Positions 21,901-30,750 of a DNA stretch of 64,000 bases are shown here, piece by piece. Each line of letters begins with the position of its first letter. Position 1 is the stretch's first letter. The position numbers were made by a program, and so were the translations under genes. The notes under the pieces are model-generated. The model was not told the origin of the DNA. It ran no database searches and worked only from the letters and a program-made list of their open reading frames with translations. This stretch comes from Longimicrobium sp. (GTDB lineage: Bacteria; Gemmatimonadota; Gemmatimonadetes; Longimicrobiales; Longimicrobiaceae): positions 1 through 64,000 of the forward strand of contig DASVTZ010000153.1 of the NCBI GenBank assembly GCA_036387335.1, read 5' to 3'.

Positions 21901-22818
21901 CCCGCCCTGCTCCTCCTCCTGCTCCTCGCGCCTTCGGCGGCGTGGGCGCACACGGGGAAGCCGCTGGCGCCGCACGACCTGTGGACGGCGTGGGCGTTCG
22001 ATCCGGGGGTGGTGGTGGCGCTCTTTGTGAGCGCGTGGCTTTACTCGCGGGGGACGGAGCGGCTCTGGCGGCGGTCGGGCGTGGGGCGCGGCGTGCGGAG
22101 GTGGGAGGCGGGGTGCTTCGCGGCGGGGTGGGTCACGCTGGCGGTCGCGATGGTGTCGCCGCTGCACCGTCTGGGTGGGGTGCTCTTTTCCGCGCACATG
22201 GTACAGCACGAATTGCTGATGGCCCTCGCCGCGCCACTGCTGGTGCTGGGGAGGCCAATGCTGCCGTTTCTGTGGGCGCTCCCCATGAGGTGGCGGCGGG
22301 TGGCGGGGGCGGCGGCGCGGCGGCAGGGGGTGCGCGCGGGGTGGCGCTTGGTGACCGCGCCGTTCGCGGCGTTCGCGCTGCACGCGGCGGCGCTCTGGCT
22401 GTGGCACATCCCTGGCCCGTACCAGGCGACGCTCACCAGCGAGTGGATGCACACGCTGCAGCACGCGAGCTTCCTAGGCACGGGGCTCCTCTTCTGGTGG
22501 GCGCTGGTGCACGGGCGCGAGGGGCGGATGGGGTACGGCGCGGCCGTCTTCTACCTCTTCGCGACCGCAATGCACAGCGGCGGGCTGGGGGCGCTGCTGA
22601 CGTTCGCGCGCGCGCCCTGGTATCCAGAATACGGCGCGGGCGGGGCGGCGTGGGGGCTCACGCCGCTGGAGGACCAGCAGCTCGCGGGGCTGATCATGTG
22701 GATTCCCGCCGGCGCCAGCTACCTGGTGGCGGGGCTGGCGCTGGTGGCGGCGTGGATGCGCGAGTCGGAGCGGAAGGCGGCGCGTTGGCAGGACCGCGCC
22801 CTGCTGCGGCCCACCTGA
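21832..22818 (+). CDS. CtaG-like cytochrome c oxidase assembly protein
   Basis: Roughly 300-330 aa membrane protein of the caa3_CtaG family, needed for caa3 oxidase assembly, probably CuB insertion. About seven transmembrane helices. Conserved His-rich elements HMVQHELLMALAAPLLVLGRP, WLWHIPGPYQ, HTLQHASFLGTGLLFWW and FATAMHSGGLGALLTF are visible. A hydrophobic signal (LLLLLLLAPSAAWA) precedes AHTGK. The start is uncertain: TTG 21832 is the only plausible in-frame start, and the codons after it read through a repeat. Confidence 0.8.
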   Translation: MHGVLPLPRPAPPQAGEGAGGWGPALLLLLLLAPSAAWAHTGKPLAPHDLWTAWAFDPGVVVALFVSAWLYSRGTERLWRRSGVGRGVRRWEAGCFAAGWVTLAVAMVSPLHRLGGVLFSAHMVQHELLMALAAPLLVLGRPMLPFLWALPMRWRRVAGAAARRQGVRAGWRLVTAPFAAFALHAAALWLWHIPGPYQATLTSEWMHTLQHASFLGTGLLFWWALVHGREGRMGYGAAVFYLFATAMHSGGLGALLTFARAPWYPEYGAGGAAWGLTPLEDQQLAGLIMWIPAGASYLVAGLALVAAWMRESERKAARWQDRALLRPT

Positions 22819-22831
22819 GAGGAGGCGGCGA

Positions 22832-23212
22832 ATGCGGAGTCCCTGGATGCTCCTGACGGCGGCGCTCGTGCTCTCCGCGTGCGGCGGCGGGCCGGACACG
22901 AAGGCGATGGAGACGGGCGCCGCCCTCACCCGCGGCGACCCGCACGCCGGCCGTGAGCAGATTCGGCACTACGGCTGCAACGCCTGCCACACCATCCCCG
23001 GCATCCAGGGGGCGCACGGCGCCGCGGGCCCACCGCTCGGCGGCATGGTGGGCCGCATGTATATCGCCGGCGTGCTTACCAACACGCCGGAGCACATGGT
23101 GACGTGGATCCAGGACCCGCCCGCCATCGACCCAAAGACGGCCATGCCCAACCTGGGCGTCACCGAAGAAGAAGCCCGCGACATCGCCGCCTACCTCTAC
23201 GCCCTGAAGTAG
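22832..23212 (+). CDS. Cytochrome c lipoprotein at end of oxidase operon
   Basis: 126-aa single-haem cytochrome c: lipobox VLSAC at about residue 17, haem site CNACH (HYGCNACHTIPG), axial Met in KTAMPNLGV. The layout resembles the C-terminal domain of caa3 subunit II. It follows the ctaG-like gene by 13 bp with GGAGGCGGCG upstream. It probably carries electrons between the PQQ dehydrogenases or a complex III equivalent and the oxidase. Confidence 0.85.
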   Translation: MRSPWMLLTAALVLSACGGGPDTKAMETGAALTRGDPHAGREQIRHYGCNACHTIPGIQGAHGAAGPPLGGMVGRMYIAGVLTNTPEHMVTWIQDPPAIDPKTAMPNLGVTEEEARDIAAYLYALK

Positions 23213-23222
23213 CCGGCGCCCG

Positions 23223-24260
23223 CTAACCGACCCCATCTCCCCCCTCTCCCAGCGGTTTGGGAGAGGGGGGCCGGGGGGGTGAGGGCTGGGCCACCACCCG
23301 CAGTGGGGGCACTCCCACGATCTCGTACGTCGCGGACGCCAACCCCATCCCCGCGGCGTCGAAGCCATCCAGGATGTCGCGGGCGATGGCGTCCTTGAGG
23401 GCGCGCACGCCGTGGTCGGGCGCCAGGAAGCGCACCGTGATCTCCAGCCAGTTGTCCGTCAGGCGCAGCGTCGTGCGGGGCTCGGGGTCCGCGGCCTCGA
23501 TGCGGTAGTGGCGCTGGAGCCGGGCGAGCGCCGCGCTCCCGCGCTCGGTGACCTCCACCGTGTGGCGCTGGGCGGCTTCCAGGATGATCGCCTCCGCGCG
23601 CGCCCGGTCGTCCTGGTAGCGCACGGGGATGCGCATCTCCTCCCAGATGAAGGGAAACTCGCGCGTGTAGTTGTAGACGGGCTCGTCGAAGATCTTGTCG
23701 TTCGTGACCGTGACGATGCGCCCCGTGTACTGCCGCGCGCCCACCCACACCGCCGGCTCCTCGTTCTGCACCGGGGGCGGCTGCCCCATCTCGATGATCT
23801 TGGTGCGGGTGAAGCCCAGCGCGATCACGTCGCCGCGCACGCCGCCCATCACCACGCGGTCGCCCACGTTGAAGATGCGCCCGCTCAGGATCACGAAGTA
23901 CCCCGCCACCGCCGTGATCACCCGCTGCAGCGCCACCGCCAGCCCCGCCGTCAGCAGCCCCGCCGGCATCGCGAGCCCCTTGGGATCGTCGAACCAGATG
24001 GACATCAGGACGAGGACGACGACGATGGTGGTGCCGATGCTGACCGCGTGGTCGGACCAGAACCGGGCACGCACGTCACGGCGCCTGCGCTGCGACGCCC
24101 GGATGAGGGCCTTCAACCCCCGCCCCAGCGCCCACGCCAGCACGAGCACCGCGAGCGTCATCAGCAGCTTGCGGCCCGTCTCCGCGTTCATCCCGATGAG
24201 CCGCACCCCGAACAGCTCGACGGTACGATCGGGCCCCGCCAGGTGGACGATGGACTGCAT
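23223..24260 (-). CDS. MscS-family mechanosensitive channel
   Basis: 345-aa inner-membrane protein: three transmembrane helices, the third being the pore-like VALQRVITAVAGYFVILSGR, then the MscS beta domain (FNVGDRVVMGGVRGDVIALG) and a C-terminal alpha/beta domain. Such channels release solutes on hypo-osmotic shock. The last 15 or so residues (PPSPKPLGEGGDG) are encoded by a family D-type repeat, so the native C-terminus was probably replaced by repeat insertion. Start is ATG 24260. Divergent from the glycosyltransferase gene, convergent with the cytochrome gene (10 bp gap). Confidence 0.82.
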   Translation of the reverse strand: MQSIVHLAGPDRTVELFGVRLIGMNAETGRKLLMTLAVLVLAWALGRGLKALIRASQRRRRDVRARFWSDHAVSIGTTIVVVLVLMSIWFDDPKGLAMPAGLLTAGLAVALQRVITAVAGYFVILSGRIFNVGDRVVMGGVRGDVIALGFTRTKIIEMGQPPPVQNEEPAVWVGARQYTGRIVTVTNDKIFDEPVYNYTREFPFIWEEMRIPVRYQDDRARAEAIILEAAQRHTVEVTERGSAALARLQRHYRIEAADPEPRTTLRLTDNWLEITVRFLAPDHGVRALKDAIARDILDGFDAAGMGLASATYEIVGVPPLRVVAQPSPPRPPSPKPLGEGGDGVG

Positions 24261-24376
24261 GGGCGCTTCCGGTTGAGGGCTCGCGAGGCCGGACCGCAAC
24301 ATGCGCTCCAGCGGCTGGCCGCGCTCTTGCGACCGGGGCGCACGTCCCGCCCATTACCACGCCGCGAGAGAGCGCC

Positions 24377-26023
24377 ATGATCTGCATCCTGCACGGGTAC
24401 CTGCTGGAAGGCTCCGGAAGCAACCTGTGGACGCGCTCCGTAGTGGAGTCGCTCTGCCGCCAGGGGGAGACGGTCCACCTGATGGCGCAGGAGAATCATC
24501 CCGAGCGCTACCCCTTCATCGCCGAGGCGCGCCACTACCACCCGGACGGCAGCGTCGAGACCTTTTACCGGCGAGAAGACGGCGACCACCCGGGCTGCTG
24601 CATCCTCCACAAGCCGGTACTGGGCGACACGCTTCCCGTGTACGTGTGGGACAAGTACGAGGAGTTCACGAACGTCGTCCCCATGGTGGACCTGGACGAC
24701 GCGGCGATCGAGTCGTACATGGAGCGCAACGTCCGAGCGCTCACCCGCGTCGTGCGCGAGAACGGCATCACGGCTATGCACGCCAACCACGCGGTGCTCA
24801 TGTCGGTGGTGGCGCAGCGCGTGGGGGCCTCGGAAGGGATTCCGTTCTCAATCATGCCGCACGGCAGCGCGCTGGAGTACGCCGTCAAGCGCGACGAGCG
24901 CTTCCTGCGCCTGGCGACGGAGGCGTTCACGGCCGCCGGGCGCATCTTCGTGATCGGCTCCGAGATGCGGGGCCGGGTGACGACCGTCTTCACCCGCGTC
25001 CCCGGTCTGGACGAGAAGATGGTGGACCTGCACCTGGGCGTGGACACCAGCCAGTTCGAGCCCGTCGCGCGCGCGGACCGTCCCCGCAAGGCCACGCAGC
25101 TCCGCGAGTCGCTCGCCGGCCTCGACCGCGGCCGCACCCCCGCGCAGACGGACGCCATGCTCGCCGCCCTGCGCGACGACCTGACCGGCGCGGCGCTGGA
25201 CGAGGCGCTGGCGGCGGGCCGCGGCTACGTCGCCAAGCTCCCCGACGCGGAGCTGGAGGCGAAGCTGGACGGTGTGGACTGGGAGCGCGAGCCCACGCTG
25301 CTCTACGTCGGACGCCTGATCTCGGCCAAGGGGGTGCAGGAAGTGGTCGCGGCCCTCCCCCTGCTCCTGGAGCGCAACCCGCAGATTCGGCTGGTGGTGG
25401 TGGGCCACGGCCCCCTTCGCGAGCCGCTGGAGGCGATGCTCTGGGCACTGGAGCACGGCGCCCGCGACGTCTTCGCCGACATCGTCGCGCGCGGCCGCGA
25501 GATGGAGGGCGACCCCGAGGGCGAGGGCGGCTCCACCGAGCTCACCAAGGTGGCGCGCTTCCTCGACAGCCTGCGCGAGCGCGGCGAGCTGGACGCCTAC
25601 TTCGACGCCGGCCGGCGGCACGTGCGGCGCGACCGCGTGATCTTCACCGGCTACCTGACGCACGCCGAGCTGCGCTACCTCTTCCCCTGCTGCGACGCCG
25701 CCGTATTCCCATCGGTGGTCAAGGAGGCGGGCCCGCTCGTCTTCCTGGAGGCGCTGGCGAGCGGCGCCTTCCCGCTGGGCACCTACTTCGGCGGGATGAA
25801 GGCCAGCATCGACTCGGTCGCCACCGTGCTCCCCCCCGAGGCCGCCGAGGCGATGAAGCTGGACCCCTCCCCCGAGCGCACCGTCGCCGACATCGTCCGC
25901 CACGTCCCCATCGCCCTGGAGATGGGCGAGCGCCACAAGGAAGCGCTCTTCCGCGTGGCCCGCGACCGCTACGACTGGTCGAGCGTGTCGAGGACGCTGT
26001 CGGAGGAGCTGGGGGGGTTGTGA
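24377..26023 (+). CDS. GT4-type glycosyltransferase
   Basis: 548-aa GT-B fold enzyme. The N-terminal domain begins ICILHGYLLEGSGSNLWTRS, with the glycine-rich acceptor loop. The C-terminal donor domain starts at LLYVGRLISAKGVQEVV and ends with the E-x7-E-like motif (KEAGPLVFLEALASGAFP). Three helical insertions (about 230-300, 370-420) make it longer than usual GT4 enzymes. Donor and acceptor unknown; it may act on a glycolipid or exopolysaccharide. Monocistronic by spacing. Confidence 0.8.
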   Translation: MICILHGYLLEGSGSNLWTRSVVESLCRQGETVHLMAQENHPERYPFIAEARHYHPDGSVETFYRREDGDHPGCCILHKPVLGDTLPVYVWDKYEEFTNVVPMVDLDDAAIESYMERNVRALTRVVRENGITAMHANHAVLMSVVAQRVGASEGIPFSIMPHGSALEYAVKRDERFLRLATEAFTAAGRIFVIGSEMRGRVTTVFTRVPGLDEKMVDLHLGVDTSQFEPVARADRPRKATQLRESLAGLDRGRTPAQTDAMLAALRDDLTGAALDEALAAGRGYVAKLPDAELEAKLDGVDWEREPTLLYVGRLISAKGVQEVVAALPLLLERNPQIRLVVVGHGPLREPLEAMLWALEHGARDVFADIVARGREMEGDPEGEGGSTELTKVARFLDSLRERGELDAYFDAGRRHVRRDRVIFTGYLTHAELRYLFPCCDAAVFPSVVKEAGPLVFLEALASGAFPLGTYFGGMKASIDSVATVLPPEAAEAMKLDPSPERTVADIVRHVPIALEMGERHKEALFRVARDRYDWSSVSRTLSEELGGL

Positions 26024-26025
26024 GG

Positions 26026-26309
26026 GGGCCCCACCCCCAGCGTCGCTCCGCGACGCATCCCCCTCCCCCAACTGCCTGGGGGAGGGGGAGTTCGCGTGCA
26101 TCCGCGTGAGATTCCGTAGGGGCGCGATTCATCGCGCCCGTGCCTGCATCCACGCCGACCTGCGCCTTTCGGACCCAATCCGGTAGGGGCGGACCTGCGT
26201 GTCCGCCCTCCTCTACGTTGCCTCGGCCTCCGCTCTCGGCATCGGAACCTCGTAGGGCCGCCTCACGTGGCTGCCCGTGGCCGCCCCCGCACCGGCTGAC
26301 GGCGGCTCC
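26026..26309. repeat. Family D element plus three-hairpin family B array
   Basis: A GC-rich element (26027-26090, containing GTCGCTCCGCGACGCATCC and CTGCCTGGGGGAGGGGG) is followed by family B hairpins at 26116-26144, 26183-26208 and 26252-26280, all starting GTAGGG, 67 and 69 bp apart. The element at 26027-26090 is the uninterrupted relative of the repeat that hosts the IS at 46901. No gene. Confidence 0.85.
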
Positions 26310-27905
26310 CTACTCCGGCGATCCCATCCCGAACATCGGGAACTGGGTTTCGGTGGGCAGAGCGCTTTCGGGGTCCACCTCGCCCATCGCGTACGAGATT
26401 CCCATCCCCTCCATCATGTCGAACATCGGGGAGCGCGTGGGGCGGCGTTCGCGGGCGCGGGCTTCGGCCTCGGCGTAGCGCTCCTTGTTGGCGCGCACCG
26501 TCTCGATGGCGCGCAGGAAGTACGCGGTGGGCTCGTCCTCCGCCTCGCCGCGCGAGCGGTCGTACGCCAGCAAGATCTTTCCGTCCTCCACCAGCCGCGC
26601 GAGGTCGGCGCCGGTCAGGCCTTCGGTGGAGGCGGCCAGGAGCTGCACGTCGACGGCACCGACCGCCGCGGGGAGGCCGGCACAGCGGTCGGTCAGGATG
26701 GCGGCGCGCGCTTCCTCGTCTGGCAGCCGCGTCTCCAGCCAGAGCTCGATGCGGCCGGAGCGCACCAGGGCCGGGGGAAGGCTGCCGACGTCCATCGCCG
26801 TCATCATCAGGCAGACGCGGCCCGCGCTTTCGCTCTCCAGCCCGTCCAGCATGGTGAGGAGATAGCGGTACAGCCCCAGCTCCCCGCCGCCCTCGAAGAT
26901 GACGTCGCTGTCGTCGATGAAGATCACCGCGGGGGCGTTCTGCTTCGCCGCCTCGAAGATCGCCGCCAGGCGCGAGTAGAAGCCGCTGGTCCCCGAGATC
27001 AGCGTTCCATCCACGAGAAAGAACTTGCTGCGCAGGCGATGGGCGAGCGCGCGTCCCACCGTCGTCTTTCCCGTTCCCGGAGGGCCGGCCAGGAGCACGC
27101 CGCGCTTGGGCCTGAGCCCGAACTCGGCCGCCAGCTCGGCGTTTTCCAGCGGGAGGATGACGTTGGCTTCCAGGGCGCGGATGATGTCGTCGACGCCCTT
27201 GAGGTCGTGCAGATCCACCGCCTGCACCTCGCCCAGGTCCACGTTGCTGACCAGGTGGCGCGTGCGCAGGTGCTCCACGAAGGCGTCCGTGTCCACCGCG
27301 GCGCCCTGGGGGAGCGACTCGCAGGCGCGACGCAGCGCCCGGGCGCTGATCCGCCGCGCGAATCGGAAGATGCGCTCGAAGTCGAGCCGCGCCACGTCCG
27401 CGGGATCGAGGTAGGCGGCGGAGAGCGCGCGGTAGTCCTCTGCCCTGGGCGCGTCGAGCATCACCTGGTGCGCGACGCGCCATCCCTGCGTCACGGGGTT
27501 GTGATCGGCGGCGACGACCAGCCGCTTCCCCATCTCCTCCACCCGGTTCCCCAGCGCCACCAGCGAGGCGTAGATCCAGTTCATGCGGGGATACATGTGC
27601 GACATCCCCACCACCATCCCCAGCAGGTGGAAATCGTCCACGAACACCGTGTCGTGCCGCGCGAGGGCGTCCACCACGAGCCGGTGGAACGCCTCCTCCA
27701 GCGCCAGCGGATGGCGGCCGTCCGCGGCCTCCGCCAGGTCCCCGGCGCTCAGCCACGCGCCACCCAGCGCCGCGTGCGCCGCGCGGAGCACCGTCGTCTT
27801 TCCCGCGCCCTCGCCGCCTGAGAACGCGACCACGCGTCCGGGACGCAGCGCGTGCAGCAGTTGGTCGAGCGCGCGCTGCTGGACGGGGGTGAGCGTGCCG
27901 GCCAT
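26310..27905 (-). CDS. Tandem AAA-type ATPase
   Basis: 531-aa cytoplasmic protein with two P-loop domains. The first (FSGGEGAGKTT near 25-36, Walker B TVFVDDFHLLG) is a compact ATPase followed by a winged or helical lid. The second is a classical AAA module: GPPGTGKTTVG near 285, Walker B AVIFIDDSD, sensor and Arg finger RSGRIELWLE, and a C-terminal lid. The tail is Met-rich (PMFDMMEGMG). Such proteins remodel other proteins; no substrate is indicated. Longer upstream reading exists but ATG 27905 matches domain start. Confidence 0.75.
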   Translation of the reverse strand: MAGTLTPVQQRALDQLLHALRPGRVVAFSGGEGAGKTTVLRAAHAALGGAWLSAGDLAEAADGRHPLALEEAFHRLVVDALARHDTVFVDDFHLLGMVVGMSHMYPRMNWIYASLVALGNRVEEMGKRLVVAADHNPVTQGWRVAHQVMLDAPRAEDYRALSAAYLDPADVARLDFERIFRFARRISARALRRACESLPQGAAVDTDAFVEHLRTRHLVSNVDLGEVQAVDLHDLKGVDDIIRALEANVILPLENAELAAEFGLRPKRGVLLAGPPGTGKTTVGRALAHRLRSKFFLVDGTLISGTSGFYSRLAAIFEAAKQNAPAVIFIDDSDVIFEGGGELGLYRYLLTMLDGLESESAGRVCLMMTAMDVGSLPPALVRSGRIELWLETRLPDEEARAAILTDRCAGLPAAVGAVDVQLLAASTEGLTGADLARLVEDGKILLAYDRSRGEAEDEPTAYFLRAIETVRANKERYAEAEARARERRPTRSPMFDMMEGMGISYAMGEVDPESALPTETQFPMFGMGSPE

Positions 27906-28076
27906 GTTCTGCCTCCAGAGTTGTGGGTGCGCGACGGGTGCACGATAGGCGAGCCGCGGGCGGTTCGCAAACGCCGCGTGCTGCCTCCGGCGCGGCGATT
28001 GCCTGCGCATGGAGACGCGGAAGAGAACGCGCGTCTTCTGGGTGTCAGTTCGTCCAATCGCCCACCATTGCCCACG

Positions 28077-28814
28077 ATGCCGAAAGAACCGGGCGTGCTC
28101 CCCGGCCGCTTCCTGACGGCGCAGTGGCGCGACCTCGTGATGCTCAACTTCGAGGTCGATCCGGCCGCCCTGCGCCCGCTCGTCCCTGCCGGAACGGAGC
28201 TGGATTCGTGGGGCGGCACCACGTACGCCAGCATGGTGGGGTTCCTCTTCCTGGACACGCGGGTGCTGGGGGTGCCGATCCCCTTCCACCGCGACTTCGA
28301 GGAGGTAAACCTGCGCTTCTACGTGCGGCGCCGCGGGCCGGAGGGGTGGCGGCGCGGCGTGGTGTTCGTGCGCGAGATCGTGCCGCGCTGGGCCATCGCG
28401 ACGGCGGCGCGCGTGATCTACAACGAGCAGTACGCCGCCATGCCCATGCGCCACCGCATCGCGCCGCTGGACGGCGGCGGGCGGCACGTGGAGTACGGAT
28501 GGAAGCACCGCGGCCGCTGGTCCGCCCTGCGCGCCACCACGCACGGCGAGCCCCGGCCGCTCGTCCCGGGTTCCGAGGCGGAGTTCATCACCGAGCACTA
28601 CTGGGGATACGCGGCGCAGCGCGGCGGCGGCACTGTGGAGTACCGCGTGGAGCACCCGTCGTGGCGCGTGTGGGATGCGCGCACGCACCAGCTAGACGCC
28701 GACGTGGCCGCGCTCTACGGCCCCGCCTTCGCCGAAGCGCTCGCCGCCCCGCCCCGCTCCGCTTTCGTCGCCGAGGGGTCGCCGGTCGTGGTGCGGCGCG
28801 GCGTACGCGTGTAA
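28077..28814 (+). CDS. DUF2071 family protein (YqjF-like)
   Basis: 245-aa soluble protein of the DUF2071/YqjF family. FLTAQWRDLVMLNFEVDPA near the start, the VNLRFYVRRRG strand and EHYWGYAAQRGGGTVEYRVEHP in the second half are the family signatures. The fold is acetoacetate-decarboxylase-like, but enzymatic function is not established. Start is ATG 28077. The idi gene follows 9 bp after its stop, suggesting a two-gene unit. Confidence 0.82.
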   Translation: MPKEPGVLPGRFLTAQWRDLVMLNFEVDPAALRPLVPAGTELDSWGGTTYASMVGFLFLDTRVLGVPIPFHRDFEEVNLRFYVRRRGPEGWRRGVVFVREIVPRWAIATAARVIYNEQYAAMPMRHRIAPLDGGGRHVEYGWKHRGRWSALRATTHGEPRPLVPGSEAEFITEHYWGYAAQRGGGTVEYRVEHPSWRVWDARTHQLDADVAALYGPAFAEALAAPPRSAFVAEGSPVVVRRGVRV

Positions 28815-28823
28815 ATTTCCGCC

Positions 28824-29399
28824 ATGAACCCGCCACGACCTGAAGAGCGCGTCGTCCTGGTGGACGAGAGCGACGCCGAAGTCGCCACGCTGGAGAAGCA
28901 GCGCGCGCACGTGGAGGGGCGGCTGCACCGCGCGCTCTCCGTGTTCGTCTTCAACCGCGACGGCGACGTCCTGCTCCAGCGCCGCGCCGCCGCCAAGTAC
29001 CACTCCGGCGGGCAGTGGACGAACACCTGCTGCAGCCATCCGCGCCCTGGCGAGCCCGTCGGCGCCGCCGCGCGCCGCCGCCTGCGCGAGGAGATGGGCT
29101 TCGAGTGCGACCTCCACCCCGCCTTCGCCTTCACCTACCGCGCGGATGTGGGCGGCGGGCTGGTGGAGCACGAGCTCGACCACGTCTACGTGGGCCGCTG
29201 GGACGGCGCTCCCGCCCCCGACCCCGCCGAGGTGGAAGGCTGGCGCTGGGCCCCGCTAGACGACCTCGCCCGCGACGCCCAAGCCCATCCGGAGGCATAT
29301 ACGCCCTGGATCCGCATGATCATCTCCGACCCTCGCTGGCGCGAAAGGCTCCAGGCCCCCTCCCCCCGGCCCCCTCCCGCTGGGGCGCAGGGCGGGTGA
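28824..29399 (+). CDS. idi: Isopentenyl-diphosphate delta-isomerase, type I
   Basis: About 191-aa Nudix-fold isomerase converting IPP to DMAPP for isoprenoid synthesis. It has VFVFNRDGDVLLQRR, the active-site Cys region WTNTCCSHPRPGE, the modified Nudix box AARRRLREEMGFE and HELDHVYVGRWDG with the second-site Glu/His. The last 15 residues (SPRPPPAGAQGG) come from a family D repeat, so the original stop has been replaced. The enzyme core is complete. Confidence 0.9.
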   Translation: MNPPRPEERVVLVDESDAEVATLEKQRAHVEGRLHRALSVFVFNRDGDVLLQRRAAAKYHSGGQWTNTCCSHPRPGEPVGAAARRRLREEMGFECDLHPAFAFTYRADVGGGLVEHELDHVYVGRWDGAPAPDPAEVEGWRWAPLDDLARDAQAHPEAYTPWIRMIISDPRWRERLQAPSPRPPPAGAQGG

Positions 29400-29408
29400 G
29401 GGGGAGAA
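29353..29408. repeat. Family D repeat overlapping idi 3' end
   Basis: GC-rich hairpin with CCCCCTCCCCCC and GGGTGAGGGGGAGAA sides, supplying the stop codon and final codons of idi. Confidence 0.75.
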
Positions 29409-29477
29409 CTTCCCCGCGCTGCGCCAGCCTCTTTGGCCACATCCGTACTCTCCCGCTCCCTTCTTCCCGCGTCGCAC

Positions 29478-30167
29478 ATGACGAGTCCGTACGACGACCT
29501 GCTCAACCGCCTGCGGACCGCCAAGTCCGATGACTTCTCGGCAGGCGAGCCGGCGAGCGCCGACGAGATCGCCGAAGCGGAGCACCGCCTACAGGTGGGC
29601 TTCCCGCGCAGCTACCGGCGCTTTCTCGAGGTGCTGGGCGCGCTCGACGTGCCGCCGGTCGAGGTATTCGGAGCCGGCGGCGCGGGGGTGATTCCCGTCG
29701 TCGAGGAGTCGCTGCGGTGGCGCGACGAGGGAGTGGTCCCCGCGACGGCCGTGGTGATCGAGATCGACGGAGTGGAAGGAGACCCGGTCGGGTTCGTGCC
29801 GTCCGCGGCCGGCGCCGAGCCCGAAATCGTGCGCTGGGAGGCGGGTGGCGCGACGCGAATCGCCACGGATTTCGGTGACTACCTGTCGAATCTGCTGGGC
29901 GAGCTGCTGCCGCCGGCGAGCGATGCTTCCGCCACACGAATCTTCGATCCGCCCTGGGGCCAGCGCCGTGCCGGCGGCTCCGTGGAGGCGGATCGCAAGG
30001 AGGTGAAGGTGGCCTACACCCTGGTCCAGCGGATCAAGTACGACGGCGTCTCGTTCGCCCAGCTCGTCCGGGAGCTGAACTCCCGGCGCGTCCCGGCCCG
30101 TGGCCTACCCGAATGGACGGTCGAGGCGGCCCGGGAAGCTTACGAGGCGTGGAAGGATCGCTACTGA
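29478..30167 (+). CDS. SMI1/KNR4 (SUKH) domain protein with extra C-terminal domain
   Basis: 229 aa. Residues 1-150 are a SUKH domain: ADEIAEAEHRLQVGFPRSYRRFLEVLG is the conserved helix-turn before the beta sheet, followed by VFGAGGAGVIPV and a FVPSAAGAEPEIVRWEAG strand region. SUKH proteins commonly serve as immunity proteins to polymorphic toxins. After about residue 175 is a further helical domain (AYTLVQRIKYDGVSFAQLV) whose spacing loosely recalls the post-resolvase Recombinase domain. No toxin gene is adjacent, so its partner is unknown. Confidence 0.65.
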   Translation: MTSPYDDLLNRLRTAKSDDFSAGEPASADEIAEAEHRLQVGFPRSYRRFLEVLGALDVPPVEVFGAGGAGVIPVVEESLRWRDEGVVPATAVVIEIDGVEGDPVGFVPSAAGAEPEIVRWEAGGATRIATDFGDYLSNLLGELLPPASDASATRIFDPPWGQRRAGGSVEADRKEVKVAYTLVQRIKYDGVSFAQLVRELNSRRVPARGLPEWTVEAAREAYEAWKDRY

Positions 30168-30257
30168 GCATACGCATCCAGAGCGGCTACACTCTTGAAC
30201 TCGGGCGGACTACGGCCTCGCCCGGCGCGACCCAGCGTGCTTGCCGCTTCGCTCCCG

Positions 30258-30611
30258 CTATGGCTTCCGCAGGATCTTCTCCATCGCTTTGCCCTTTGCC
30301 AGCTCATCGATCAGCTTGTCCAGGTAGCGGATTTCTCTCATGACGGGTTCTTGGACCTCCTCCACGCGGACGCCGCAGACCACGCCCTTGATCAGGGCGC
30401 GCGACGGATTCATTCCGGACGCTTCCGCGAAGAAGGTTTCGAAGTCCGTTCGCTGGTCGAGGTGCGCTTCGAGCTCTTCCTGGCTATATCCCGTCAGCCA
30501 GCGGATGATCTCGTCGACTTCCGCCTTCGTGCGCCCTTTTTTCTCCGCCTTGGCGACGTAATGCGGATAAACGCTCGCGACGCTCGTCCTGTAGATCCGA
30601 TGCGTGGTCAT
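30258..30611 (-). CDS. DUF2200 family protein
   Basis: 117-aa soluble protein matching the DUF2200 pattern along its full length: [42 protein letters not shown] and [19 protein letters not shown] at the end. Function unknown; relatives are small cytoplasmic proteins often transferred between soil bacteria. Start ATG 30611 fits the usual N-terminus (MTTHRIY). Confidence 0.85.
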   Translation of the reverse strand: MTTHRIYRTSVASVYPHYVAKAEKKGRTKAEVDEIIRWLTGYSQEELEAHLDQRTDFETFFAEASGMNPSRALIKGVVCGVRVEEVQEPVMREIRYLDKLIDELAKGKAMEKILRKP

Positions 30612-30750
30612 GGTGCACCTGAAGATGAGAGTGCAACTTCTCCTGCACGGAGGATGTAGCGAGTCCAACGATTGCCAACGGGGGGGCGTTTGTCCGCTCG
30701 TGCCCGAGCTTTTTCACTCTTGGCCGTTGTCCACGCAACCAACTCGTCCC

